From QGON01 sp963691905 (GTDB lineage Bacteria; Pseudomonadota; Gammaproteobacteria; Chromatiales; Chromatiaceae): a stretch of DNA of 64,000 nucleotides. Within the stretch, counting starts at the first letter, position 1. Each line of letters begins with the position of its first letter. The stretch spans positions 1,240,001 through 1,304,000 of the forward strand of contig OY829894.1 of NCBI GenBank assembly GCA_963691905.1, read 5' to 3'. The position numbers and the translations under genes are program-made. Positions 52,808-61,171 of the stretch are shown in pieces. The notes beneath the pieces were generated by a model, which saw only the letters and a list, made by a program, of their open reading frames with translations, made no database searches and was not told the origin of the DNA.

Positions 52808-53248
52808 CTATTCCCAGCCGATGACTTCGTAACCGCGTTCACTCAGGCAGCGCTGCACAAACCGCTTGAAGGTGGGGTTGAGTTCCGCAGACTGAAAGGC
52901 TCCGCCGACAGCTCCCGTTGCCGCACCGGCCGCCGCGCCCGCGACCGCCCGCTCTCCCGCATCGCCACGAAACAGCCCCCACACACCGGAAGCAATACCG
53001 CCGACAACGGCGCCTTTGGCAGCCTTCTTTCCAACCTCGCCATCCTGGTTCTCACTCACACTGGAATCCATGGCCAGAGCCATGCAGGACTCGGTATCCT
53101 GTTGCGACTGACTCTTTCCCACAGTTTTCATATGATCATTGGGATAGAAAACCGGACGTTTTGGTCCCGATGCGCAACCGGCCAGCGTCAAAGCAAGAAC
53201 AACAGACATGGCAAACATTGCTGGTCGAAATGATCGCATTCTTCTCAT
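52808..53248 (-). CDS. Glycine-zipper lipoprotein
   Basis: 146 aa. Lipoprotein signal with lipobox LAGC (about residues 21-24). Glycine-zipper repeats follow: KGAVVGGIASGVWGLF and AVAGAAAGAATGAVGGAFQ (about 78-116), which can form membrane-embedded helices, as in outer-membrane proteins of the Rickettsia 17-kDa and YMGG types. The end (FKRFVQRCLSERGYEVIGW) is a common C-terminal motif of small envelope lipoproteins. The role is probably structural; no specific function. Confidence 0.82.
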   Translation of the reverse strand: MRRMRSFRPAMFAMSVVLALTLAGCASGPKRPVFYPNDHMKTVGKSQSQQDTESCMALAMDSSVSENQDGEVGKKAAKGAVVGGIASGVWGLFRGDAGERAVAGAAAGAATGAVGGAFQSAELNPTFKRFVQRCLSERGYEVIGWE

Positions 53249-53376
53249 CAGGGCACGTCCCTATGGGCGGTTAGAATAATTCAAGGAGATGTTGAAATAT
53301 ACTGGAACACGGCACAAGTCTCCATCAAATCGGATTTCATCCGGCTTCTCACCGGCTGTGTCAGGAGAACTTGAAT

Positions 53377-54069
53377 ATGGCACAATGCCGCAGGATTTAT
53401 CCAACAATGAGTAACTCTCTCATGAACTACGTTCGCACGACTTTTCTACTGTTTTCCCTATCGCTGATCGCTGGCTGCTCCACCGTCTACTACGACACCA
53501 TGGAAAAAGTGGGCGTCCATAAACGTGACATTCTCGTAGATCGGGTGGAGTCAGCCCGTGACGCCCAGACTGAGGCCCAGGAGCAGTTCAAATCAGCCCT
53601 GGAACAGTTCGCCTCTGTCATCAAGGTTGAGGAGACAGACCTGAAATCGGCCTATGAAAAACTGAACGACGAATTCGAAGAGAGTCAGTCAGCCGCAGAT
53701 GACGTTTCCAGCCGTATCGATAAAGTCGAGTCGGTGGCAGACGCCCTCTTCGAAGAGTGGCAGGAGGAGTTGGATCTCTATCAGAATAAAAACCTCAAAG
53801 CCGCCAGCGCAAAAAAAATGCGGGCCACCAAAAAACGCTACGGCCAGATGCTCAAATCGATGCATCAGGCCGAAAAGACCATGCAGCCAATCCTCGACAG
53901 CTTTCGTGACAACGTGCTCTTTCTCAAACACAACCTGAATGCACAGGCCATCGGTGCCCTGCGCGGCGAGTTCAGTAATCTGAAGTCAGATATCGGCAGG
54001 CTTATCAAGCGGATGAACCAATCCATAGAACGCTCGAACAGTTTCATCGAGTCGCTTCAGCAGCCTTAG
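53377..54069 (+). CDS. DUF2959 lipoprotein
   Basis: 230 aa from ATG 53377 (AGGAGA 9 nt upstream); ATG 53407 or 53422 would give a shorter signal. Lipobox SLIAGC, then an almost entirely coiled-coil protein (VGVHKRDILVDRVESARDAQTEAQEQFKSALEQFASV is the DUF2959 start). Function of DUF2959 unknown. It precedes the Pit transporter by 18 nt, in the place where a PhoU-like DUF47 gene often sits, so it may be a periplasmic partner in phosphate uptake (inference). Confidence 0.85.
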   Translation: MAQCRRIYPTMSNSLMNYVRTTFLLFSLSLIAGCSTVYYDTMEKVGVHKRDILVDRVESARDAQTEAQEQFKSALEQFASVIKVEETDLKSAYEKLNDEFEESQSAADDVSSRIDKVESVADALFEEWQEELDLYQNKNLKAASAKKMRATKKRYGQMLKSMHQAEKTMQPILDSFRDNVLFLKHNLNAQAIGALRGEFSNLKSDIGRLIKRMNQSIERSNSFIESLQQP

Positions 54070-54087
54070 CACCCAAGTTCGGCCAAC

Positions 54088-55656
54088 ATGGAACTCTCAA
54101 ACATAAAGCAGATTGAAGACGCCACCCGTTTCGGCCGTCCAGAACTCTTACGTCTTGGCATCGGTATCATTTTCATCGCAGCCGTGATGCTCTTTACCGA
54201 CTTCCGCTTTGGTAATACCACCGACAACACCATGTTGATCGTGGCAGCGATGATCGGCGGTTATATGGCGATGAATATCGGGGCTAACGATGTCGCCAAC
54301 AATGTCGGTCCGGCGGTGGGTTCAAAGGCGCTGACACTGGCTGGCGCTATCATACTTGCCGTAGTCTTCGAAGGAGCAGGGGCATTGATTGCCGGCGGCG
54401 ACGTGGTGGACACTATCAGGAAGGGCATTATCGACCCCTCCCTGATTGCCGACAGGGACACCTTCATCTGGATTATGATGGCGGCTCTGCTGGCCGGAGC
54501 AGTCTGGCTCAACATCGCCACTGCAATGGGTGCACCTGTCTCCACCACCCACTCCATCGTCGGCGGCGTACTGGGTGCAGGCATTGCCGCCGGCGGGATC
54601 GATATCGCCAACTGGAACAAGGTGGCAACCATTTCCGCCAGTTGGGTCATCTCCCCGGTTCTGGGTGGACTGATCGCCGCCAGTTTCCTCTACCTCATCA
54701 AACGCACGATAACCTACCAGAGCGATATGACCCATGCCGCCAAAAGAGTGGTGCCACTGCTGGTCGCACTTATGGTAATGGCCTTCTCAACCTATCTCAT
54801 TCTCAAAGGGCTGAAAAAGGTCTGGCAGGTTGATTTCCAGACCGCTGCACTGACGGGTCTTTTCTTTGCGACTGCGGTCTATATGCTTGTCCATCCTGTC
54901 ATCGAAAAAACCGCAGACCGCCTGCCTAACAGCAAAGTCGGCGTTAACAGTCTATTCACAGCCCCGCTGATCTTCGCTGCCGCCCTGCTCAGCTTCGCCC
55001 ACGGCGCCAATGATGTTGCCAATGCAGTTGGGCCGCTTGCAGCCATCAACGAGGCAATTTCCGGATCCGGAATTGTCCAAAAAGCTGCCGTTCCTCTCTG
55101 GGTGATGATGGTGGGCGCTTTCGGTATCGCCTTGGGACTGGCGCTCTATGGCCCTAAGCTGATCAAAACAGTGGGTTCCGAAATCACCGAGCTGGACCAG
55201 ATGCGAGCCTTCTGCATCGCCATGGCGGCTGCCATCACAGTCATCATCGCCACCCAGTTTGGTCTGCCCGTGAGTTCCACCCATATTGCCGTCGGTGCGG
55301 TATTCGGTGTCGGCTTCCTGCGAGAGTTTCTGAAGGCCACCTATGCCCGTACAGTGGAAGAGATCATGAGCCATCACGATGGACAGGACCAGGTGGTCGT
55401 TGAGGCATTTCTTGATGAGTTCCGCCGCGCCTCGATCACCCGCAAGGGAGATATGCTGACACAGCTCAAGGCACACTCCGCCGATGCCGACCTCACCAAG
55501 AAAGAACGAAAAGGCCTGCGCAAGATCTATCGCCAGCAACTTGTAAAGCGATCAGCCCTGTTAAAGATCGTTGCCGCCTGGTTGATTACCGTGCCGGTGT
55601 CCGGCTTGTTGGCCGCCGCACTCTTCTACGCTATCAGGGGCTTTATGCTTCCCTAA
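54088..55656 (+). CDS. pit: Inorganic phosphate transporter, Pit family
   Basis: 522 aa with about eleven helices. Both inverted PHO4 signatures are present: GANDVANNVGPAVGSKALTL (about 66-85) and GANDVANAVGPLAAI (about 307-321), plus PVSTTHSIVGGVLGAG and PVSSTHIAVGAVFGVG. A cytosolic segment (EEIMSHHDGQDQVVVEAFLDEF...KERKGLRKIYRQQL) separates the last helices. Low-affinity H+- or Na+-coupled phosphate (metal-phosphate) import. Co-transcribed with the DUF2959 lipoprotein. Confidence 0.94.
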   Translation: MELSNIKQIEDATRFGRPELLRLGIGIIFIAAVMLFTDFRFGNTTDNTMLIVAAMIGGYMAMNIGANDVANNVGPAVGSKALTLAGAIILAVVFEGAGALIAGGDVVDTIRKGIIDPSLIADRDTFIWIMMAALLAGAVWLNIATAMGAPVSTTHSIVGGVLGAGIAAGGIDIANWNKVATISASWVISPVLGGLIAASFLYLIKRTITYQSDMTHAAKRVVPLLVALMVMAFSTYLILKGLKKVWQVDFQTAALTGLFFATAVYMLVHPVIEKTADRLPNSKVGVNSLFTAPLIFAAALLSFAHGANDVANAVGPLAAINEAISGSGIVQKAAVPLWVMMVGAFGIALGLALYGPKLIKTVGSEITELDQMRAFCIAMAAAITVIIATQFGLPVSSTHIAVGAVFGVGFLREFLKATYARTVEEIMSHHDGQDQVVVEAFLDEFRRASITRKGDMLTQLKAHSADADLTKKERKGLRKIYRQQLVKRSALLKIVAAWLITVPVSGLLAAALFYAIRGFMLP

Positions 55657-55693
55657 AGAGCCTCTCTGCGGTGGGCGTAAGAGTACCAGAGGC

Positions 55694-55802
55694 TTGTCGG
55701 GTTACGCTGTCGCTAACCCGACCTACCTATTGCCACACCCCTCAATATTCGCCATGCGCTGAATAGTTACGTGTAGGTTGGGTTAGCGTAGCGTAACCCA
55801 AC
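55694..55802. repeat. Palindromic intergenic repeats, family 1-like pair (copies 3 and 4)
   Basis: Two adjacent hairpins: GTCGGGTTACGCTGTCGCTAACCCGACC (55696-55723) and TAGGTTGGGTTAGCGTAGCGTAACCCAAC (55773-55802). Both share the GGTTRGN..CNAACCC plan of family 1. They lie between the convergent pit and membrane-protein genes and may end transcription. Confidence 0.75.
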
Positions 55803-55806
55803 AAAA

Positions 55807-56325
55807 TCAGAGACTTGTCGGGTTTGCTTTGACCACCACGTCATCCGGCGGGGGGAATCTTTTCACCAATCCGTTGGGCAGTTCAGCCTTGGCAGCCATG
55901 AAGATGCCACTGGACTCCAGCACAAAGCAGACCATCACTGTGAGCAGGGCAGGTACGATTGCGACACGAAAGAAGGCGTCCGCCATGATCGCACCTTTAC
56001 TGTCCCCGGAAGTTGCCATTGTGGTCAAGCCGATGATGGCGCCGGTAATCATATATCCTACCAATAAAATTTTGGTGCGGCTTGCCGCCAGCCGCCAATG
56101 CGCAGCCACGAACCAGGGATCCTGCTTCTCGGCACGGCTCGCACGAATCCAGAAAAACACAATGATCAGCAATGAGACCGAGAGCGGTATCAACAATCCC
56201 GGTTTGCCCATGAAGACAAATGAACCGGGAGCAGCCAGCAGATGAACTCCAGCCAGGTTCAACATGAAAATATCATGGGGGTTTTTGGCCCGTTTACGAT
56301 CAGCCTCATCGATCTCGAACAGCAT
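55807..56325 (-). CDS. Hypothetical membrane protein
   Basis: 172 aa from ATG 56325, with GAGGGA 4 nt upstream; a start at 56367 is less likely. Four hydrophobic segments (about 21-36, 43-58, 83-103 and 122-148). Charged N-terminus (DEADRKRAKNPHDIF). I recognise no family and no catalytic motif. It stands alone between pit and tRNA-Asp on the minus strand. Confidence 0.75.
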   Translation of the reverse strand: MLFEIDEADRKRAKNPHDIFMLNLAGVHLLAAPGSFVFMGKPGLLIPLSVSLLIIVFFWIRASRAEKQDPWFVAAHWRLAASRTKILLVGYMITGAIIGLTTMATSGDSKGAIMADAFFRVAIVPALLTVMVCFVLESSGIFMAAKAELPNGLVKRFPPPDDVVVKANPTSL

Positions 56326-56506
56326 AATCCCTCTCAGATTAACCGGATTATTCCACACAGGAAACAAGATGAATTTTGCATGATGACATGGGTATCGTCG
56401 TTGATATTACGCAACCTGCGGCTGTTCGAAAGGCACGTTTGCCGCTTTTCACAAAAAGCCTATTGACCTGCCCCCAAAAACCCTTAAACTACCGCGCTTC
56501 TTCTTC

Positions 56507-56583
56507 GGAGCGGTAGTTCAGTTGGTTAGAATACCGGCCTGTCACGCCGGTGGTCGCGGGTTCGAGTCCCGTCCGCTCCGCCA
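56507..56583 (+). tRNA. tRNA-Asp (GTC)
   Basis: 77 nt with encoded CCA. Acceptor stem GGAGCGG/CCGCTCC, D-arm AGTTCAGTTGGTTAGAAT, anticodon stem CCGGC/GCCGG with loop CTGTCAC (GTC at 56541-56543), T-arm GCGGGTTCGAGTCCCGT, discriminator G. All four arms pair. It stands alone. Confidence 0.98.
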
Positions 56584-56637
56584 TTTTCCCTGTCCGGGTC
56601 AAGCCAACTGAAACCCGGCAAAAACCGATTCCCAAAA

Positions 56638-57708
56638 TCACTCCGCCAAACCCAGTGGATTATTAGGGTCGATACCTTTCATGAACGGGTATTTCCGCTC
56701 CTGATGAGTGATCTGGTAAACCTTGCCGATCCAGTTTCCCAAGACTGCCTCAGCCGTATCGTGCCAGGTATTGTGGATGGAATCGCTGATCAACGCTTCC
56801 GGAAACTCAGGCAGTTCGCCTCCCTCGTCGAGTGCAGTCAACAGACGATCATGATATTCGCAGAGAATCGCCTTGTCCCTGGCGTGTAGATAGTTGTCGG
56901 GAAAGGGTGGGAAATCCATCCTTTCACCCGCAATAAAGTGCTTCACTTCGCGCTTGTACTCTTTGAAGAGGCTGATGGTGTCATACTCGGGATGCCCCTG
57001 AAAATAGACCACGCGAAAACCATCCTCACTGACAGCGAGATGCACCCCACCTTCATCACTCTCCACAAGCACTTTCAAACCCGCCGATTCAAACTGGCCG
57101 CGGGTTATCTCATTGAAGCGGGAGTGAGGGACATCGAACAGGGTGTTGACGTCGTTGACCAGCGGATGAGACCGGTCGACCACCTTATGGCCATACACGC
57201 CCCAAAGCTTGTCTCCCATATGCCGCCGTTTCTGGCCATGACGAAACTCCATCACCGCGTGGGTTGCCAGACATGAACAGAGCATGGATGTGACATTCTC
57301 GTGAGCCCAGTCGACCACCTCGATCAACGGCTTCCAGAACGGCTCCTGAGAGAGATTGGGATGGGTGACGTTGGCTCCGGTAATAATCAGGGCATCCAAC
57401 CCCTCTTCCTTTAGCTGCTCGAAAGATTCATAGTACTGCCCGATATGTTCACGGGCCTTATCATCCCGAGGCAATCCTTCCAGTGTAAATGGATGAATGT
57501 AGAACTGCGCAATCTGATTCGCCTCTCCAACGAGACGAAAAAACTGCCGTTCAGTGGCGCCAAGCGCCGCATCCGGCATCATATTGAGCAGACCGATATG
57601 CAGTTCCCGGATGTACTGTTTCGCCGCGCGTTCGGGGGGTAAAACCGTCTGTCCCTCTTGCTGAAGACGCTGGAAGGTAGGCAGTGATGAGTGTGCGACC
57701 AGTGGCAT
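56638..57708 (-). CDS. metA: Homoserine O-succinyltransferase (MetA family)
   Basis: 356 aa from ATG 57708, with GAGGAG 6 nt upstream; the longer frame would overlap the preceding gene. GATase1-like fold: ELHIGLLNMMPDAALGATERQFFRLVG, LDALIITGANVTH, catalytic Cys in SMLCSCLATHA (Cys146) and GHPEYD (His/Glu of the triad). It activates homoserine for methionine synthesis. The segment after TGA (NVTHPNLSQEPFW) differs from E. coli MetA (APVE..), and acyl preference (succinyl or acetyl) cannot be read safely. Co-transcribed with the P-loop ATPase, 10 nt apart. Confidence 0.9.
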   Translation of the reverse strand: MPLVAHSSLPTFQRLQQEGQTVLPPERAAKQYIRELHIGLLNMMPDAALGATERQFFRLVGEANQIAQFYIHPFTLEGLPRDDKAREHIGQYYESFEQLKEEGLDALIITGANVTHPNLSQEPFWKPLIEVVDWAHENVTSMLCSCLATHAVMEFRHGQKRRHMGDKLWGVYGHKVVDRSHPLVNDVNTLFDVPHSRFNEITRGQFESAGLKVLVESDEGGVHLAVSEDGFRVVYFQGHPEYDTISLFKEYKREVKHFIAGERMDFPPFPDNYLHARDKAILCEYHDRLLTALDEGGELPEFPEALISDSIHNTWHDTAEAVLGNWIGKVYQITHQERKYPFMKGIDPNNPLGLAE

Positions 57709-57718
57709 GAAGGGCTCC

Positions 57719-58573
57719 TCAAACACTTGGTGAATTTCGTTCAATCACACCTTCAAGCATGACCAAAAAATCATCGACATTCTGGACCTGGGCAAGCTCG
57801 TCAGTGGTAACTGTGTAGCCATAATCCTGTGCAATCGCCTCATACCGGGGAATGCGGCTACGAAACAGTTTGGGAAAGACCCAGCGCACGAATTTAATGG
57901 GTTCGATCATCGCCACATAGGGCAGATCCTGCTCCTGCAAGTAGAGATCGAGCTGCTCATCGAGGAAGCTCTCCCGATAGTAGAGTGGCTTGGGGTCACG
58001 CACAGCCCGCTCGATCAGCGCAGTCTCATCAAGCTCAGAAGCCCGAATGTAGAGTATCAGCGTATGCTCGGAGAGCAGTTCGATGATGCCCGGTTCGTCC
58101 AACTCACACAGACTACCCCCTACATCGTTGATGAAATGGCGATACCCATAAATCCGTTGTGCCTTGCGGATAAACCCGGGCACATCTCTCATGGCCGCAA
58201 TCTCCGCCTCGCGATGCAGATTCTGACGCCGCTTGAATTCACTCAACGGCATACCGCCAAGCTCAGGATTACCCAGCATACCCAGAAAGATCGAAACCGG
58301 CTTGAGATGATCGACAGTGATATTATTGCGAATATAGATGGAGTCGGAACGAAGCAGGTCCCGCAACACAGGCACCTGCATCGCCTGCTCCTTGATATGA
58401 TCGAGGATCGGCTCATCAAGATAATGGGTGCCAATCCGGTAATCTCCCGAATAGTGAAACCAGTCACTGTCACGCAGGATATTGGACAGACGCGTCTTTC
58501 CAACGCCTGACATCCCCATCAGCGTCACGCACTTGTGCTCCCATGTACGGAAGTCACCCACACTCAGTTTCAC
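57719..58573 (-). CDS. P-loop ATPase/kinase-like protein of unknown function
   Basis: 284 aa from GTG 58573 (AGGAG 10 nt upstream); a GTG at 58582 is too close to the SD. Walker A GMSGVGKTRLSNIL near residue 19-26 and SGDYRIGTHYL just after, a layout like shikimate- or gluconate-kinase-type small-molecule kinases. Later FINDVGGSLCELDEP may hold the Walker B Asp, and a lid-like Arg region follows (DETALIERAVRDPKPLYYRESF). The substrate is unknown. Its stop is 10 nt before metA, suggesting a link to amino-acid metabolism (inference). Confidence 0.8.
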   Translation of the reverse strand: MKLSVGDFRTWEHKCVTLMGMSGVGKTRLSNILRDSDWFHYSGDYRIGTHYLDEPILDHIKEQAMQVPVLRDLLRSDSIYIRNNITVDHLKPVSIFLGMLGNPELGGMPLSEFKRRQNLHREAEIAAMRDVPGFIRKAQRIYGYRHFINDVGGSLCELDEPGIIELLSEHTLILYIRASELDETALIERAVRDPKPLYYRESFLDEQLDLYLQEQDLPYVAMIEPIKFVRWVFPKLFRSRIPRYEAIAQDYGYTVTTDELAQVQNVDDFLVMLEGVIERNSPSV

Positions 58574-58770
58574 TGCAACCACACTCCTAAAGAAATCCGG
58601 CTTGATGCCGATACCCAGCTAGTCGATCGATTCTACGAGGGTAGACGAAGGGTGCCAAGCTGAGAACGCTTCACTTTGCCTTATATTATCGCCTGAGAAA
58701 CCCGATGACTCGGTTTCAACCTCGATCATCCGGCCGTTTACTACATTTTTGACTGTATTACAGGATTCAC

Positions 58771-59577
58771 ATGAGCCAATTGGAGTTAAGTGACCTCAGC
58801 GTCATCCTCGTCGAGCCTTCGTTGACCCAGAGGCATATCATCGATGGCTATCTCTCTGACTTGGGCATCTCCAAGATTGAAACCTTAGAATCCGGTGAAG
58901 CAGCACTGGAGGCCATGCGCAGCACCCCGCCAGACCTGGTCATCAGCACGCTCTATTTGCCCGATATGACAGGGACCGACCTGGTCATTACGATGCGCAG
59001 CGAACCACTACTCGTGGATACAGCCTATATCCTGATCTCCAGCGAAACCCGGTTCCGCTTTCTGGATCCGATTCGCCAGGCAGGCGCAATCGCCATTCTT
59101 CCCAAGCCCTTTTCGGAAGATGACCTGAAGATTGCCTTGAAATCCACTGTTGACTATATCGAAACACCCGAAATCCATCTCGACAATATCGATACCGAAT
59201 CATTAAGTATTTTAGTGGTGGATGACAGCCAGATGGCGCGAAACCATATTCGCAGGCTGCTGGAAGCCATGGGCATGGAACAGATCACCGAGGCGGAAAA
59301 TGGCTCAGAGGGGGCACAACTGGTCAATGACCACTATTTTGACCTCGTCATCACCGACTATAATATGCCGGAAATGAATGGGCAGGAGTTTATCGACTAT
59401 ATCCGAAACAACAGCTTACAGCCGACCATCCCCATTTTGATGATCACGAGCGAGTCTAACCAGAGCCGTCTTGCTGCCGTGCAGCAATCAGGCGTTTCCG
59501 CCATCTGCGACAAACCTTTCGAGCCAATCATTCTCAAGCGCTATCTGGAAAAAACGCTGGCAGACGATAATAACTGA
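58771..59577 (+). CDS. Tandem receiver protein (pseudo-REC plus REC)
   Basis: 268 aa. The first receiver (about 8-135) is degenerate: the acidic pair is LVEPS and the phosphoacceptor position is Thr60 in VISTLYLPDMTG. The second (about 146-268) is complete: LVVDDSQ, Asp in VITDYNMPEMNG, Thr/Ser in LMITSES and Lys in CDKPFEP. No output domain. The likely role is a phosphate sink or a protein-protein switch, with the first domain serving for interaction. It heads a run of signalling genes with the HD-GYP regulator 290 nt downstream. Confidence 0.9.
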   Translation: MSQLELSDLSVILVEPSLTQRHIIDGYLSDLGISKIETLESGEAALEAMRSTPPDLVISTLYLPDMTGTDLVITMRSEPLLVDTAYILISSETRFRFLDPIRQAGAIAILPKPFSEDDLKIALKSTVDYIETPEIHLDNIDTESLSILVVDDSQMARNHIRRLLEAMGMEQITEAENGSEGAQLVNDHYFDLVITDYNMPEMNGQEFIDYIRNNSLQPTIPILMITSESNQSRLAAVQQSGVSAICDKPFEPIILKRYLEKTLADDNN

Positions 59578-59866
59578 ACATTACAAAACAAAATATTAAG
59601 CTAACACATTGTAAAATAATATAAATATGAGATCATCCACCTATTCCTGCCTGCAAATGCTATTTTTTTAATGAGTGGGATTTACCCTGAAACCAGCCTT
59701 CTATTAACAGAAACTCACAGTATCGTTGTTTGGTCGTGAAAAGATCACATGGTCAATACCTGATTTGTGATTTTAATTCTGCTAGGGTGTTGCCTGAAAC
59801 CGCCCATCAGGTAAAGTTGGGTTTGCACTACTTTTCAATGAGTTGGCAATGAGGTTAGACTAAGAC
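59578..59866. other. AT-rich intergenic region
   Basis: 289 bp with no gene. A TAAAGTTG word at 59813-59820 resembles a FliA -35 but the -10 region does not match. It should hold the promoter of the HD-GYP gene. Confidence 0.4.
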
Positions 59867-60940
59867 ATGCCCCAGGTTCTAATCATCGATGATCAATCCA
59901 TCAGCCGGATGATTCTGGAGGAACTCACCCGCTCAATCGAACCGGATGTCACCACGCAATCCTTTGCCGACCCTGTCACTGCGCTTGAGTGGGCCAAACA
60001 CAACGAGTTCGATCTTGTCATTACCGATTTCAAAATGCCGCAGATGGATGGCGTGGAGTTTATCCAGTGGCTGAGAAAAATCCCCTCCTGCAGTGATATC
60101 CCCGTTGTGATCATCACTTGTGTCGAGGATAAGTCGGTGCGATACCGTGCACTCGAATCAGGTGCAACCGATTTCCTGACAAAACCGATTGACCATACCG
60201 AATGCAGGGCCAGGTGCCACAATCTGCTGACGATTCGCCGTCAACAGCAGATTATCAAGGATCGCGCCTCCTGGCTGGAACGGGAGATCAGGGATACCAC
60301 CGAGGAGTTGCATCTGCGCGAGCAGGAGACTCTGCTGCGCTTGGCGAAAGCAGGGGAGTTCCGCGATCAGGAAACCGGGAATCATGTACTGAGAATGTCT
60401 CAATACAGTGAGATCATCGCCGAAGAGATCGGCATGTCCAAAGATGAGTGCCATCTGATCAGACACGCCGCACCCATGCACGATATCGGAAAGATCGCCA
60501 TCCCGGACGCGATCCTGCGCAAGACAGGCACCTTAGCGACCGATGAGTGGCAGATCATGCAGAGCCACTCACAGGCAGGGCATGATATCTTATGTGAGAG
60601 TCCATCCAAATATCTGCAGATGGGCGCGATTATTGCTCTCCATCATCATGAGCACTTTGATGGCAGCGGCTATCCACACGGAAAAAAAGGAGATAGAATC
60701 CCAATAGAGGCGCGCATCGTAGCTGTTGCCGATGTTTTCGATGCCTTGATTTCGGAAAGACCTTATAAGCAGGCATGGAGCATAAACGAGGCATTGGCCT
60801 ATCTGAAGCAGGAGAAAGGCCGCCATTTCGACCCAGACTGTCTGGGAGCATTTCTCACTCGCTTTGGAAGGATCATCGAGATTCACAACTCACTCGACGA
60901 TGCTCCGAAACAGGCCACAGGTTTAGGAACCACTGAATGA
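59867..60940 (+). CDS. Response regulator with HD-GYP domain (RpfG-like)
   Basis: 357 aa. Receiver (about 1-125) with IIDDQSI, phosphoacceptor Asp in VITDFKMPQMDG and Lys in LTKPIDH. A coiled linker (about 128-160) is followed by the HD-GYP phosphodiesterase (about 165-340) with HAAPMHDIGKIAIPDAIL, HHHEHFDGSGYPHGKKGDRIP and VADVFDALISERPYK, all metal and GYP residues intact. It breaks down c-di-GMP when phosphorylated. The following gene encodes an RpfC-like membrane protein, so the pair resembles the Rpf system. Confidence 0.93.
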   Translation: MPQVLIIDDQSISRMILEELTRSIEPDVTTQSFADPVTALEWAKHNEFDLVITDFKMPQMDGVEFIQWLRKIPSCSDIPVVIITCVEDKSVRYRALESGATDFLTKPIDHTECRARCHNLLTIRRQQQIIKDRASWLEREIRDTTEELHLREQETLLRLAKAGEFRDQETGNHVLRMSQYSEIIAEEIGMSKDECHLIRHAAPMHDIGKIAIPDAILRKTGTLATDEWQIMQSHSQAGHDILCESPSKYLQMGAIIALHHHEHFDGSGYPHGKKGDRIPIEARIVAVADVFDALISERPYKQAWSINEALAYLKQEKGRHFDPDCLGAFLTRFGRIIEIHNSLDDAPKQATGLGTTE

Positions 60941-61171
60941 ATCTGAGTGTGCAGAATTGTGAGATAAAATTTTCCTGTGCGAGGCGGAAATTGCGGGCAA
61001 TAGGCGGCCTATTACCCAAATTTTCAACGCAACAGAGGGGATTTTATTCAACGATTCCATGCGCCTCACCCCTTCGAGGCTGGCATGAGAAACGGCTCAC
61101 GACCGTTTTTTTGGCCGCAAGACTGCCGTCCATACTTCGTTCAGCAGCACCTTAACGCCAAGGAAAGCAAT

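Noticed and set aside
59813..59839. FliA-like promoter before the HD-GYP gene
   Set aside because: Only the -35 word TAAAGTTG fits; the -10 at the right spacing shares just the final AA.
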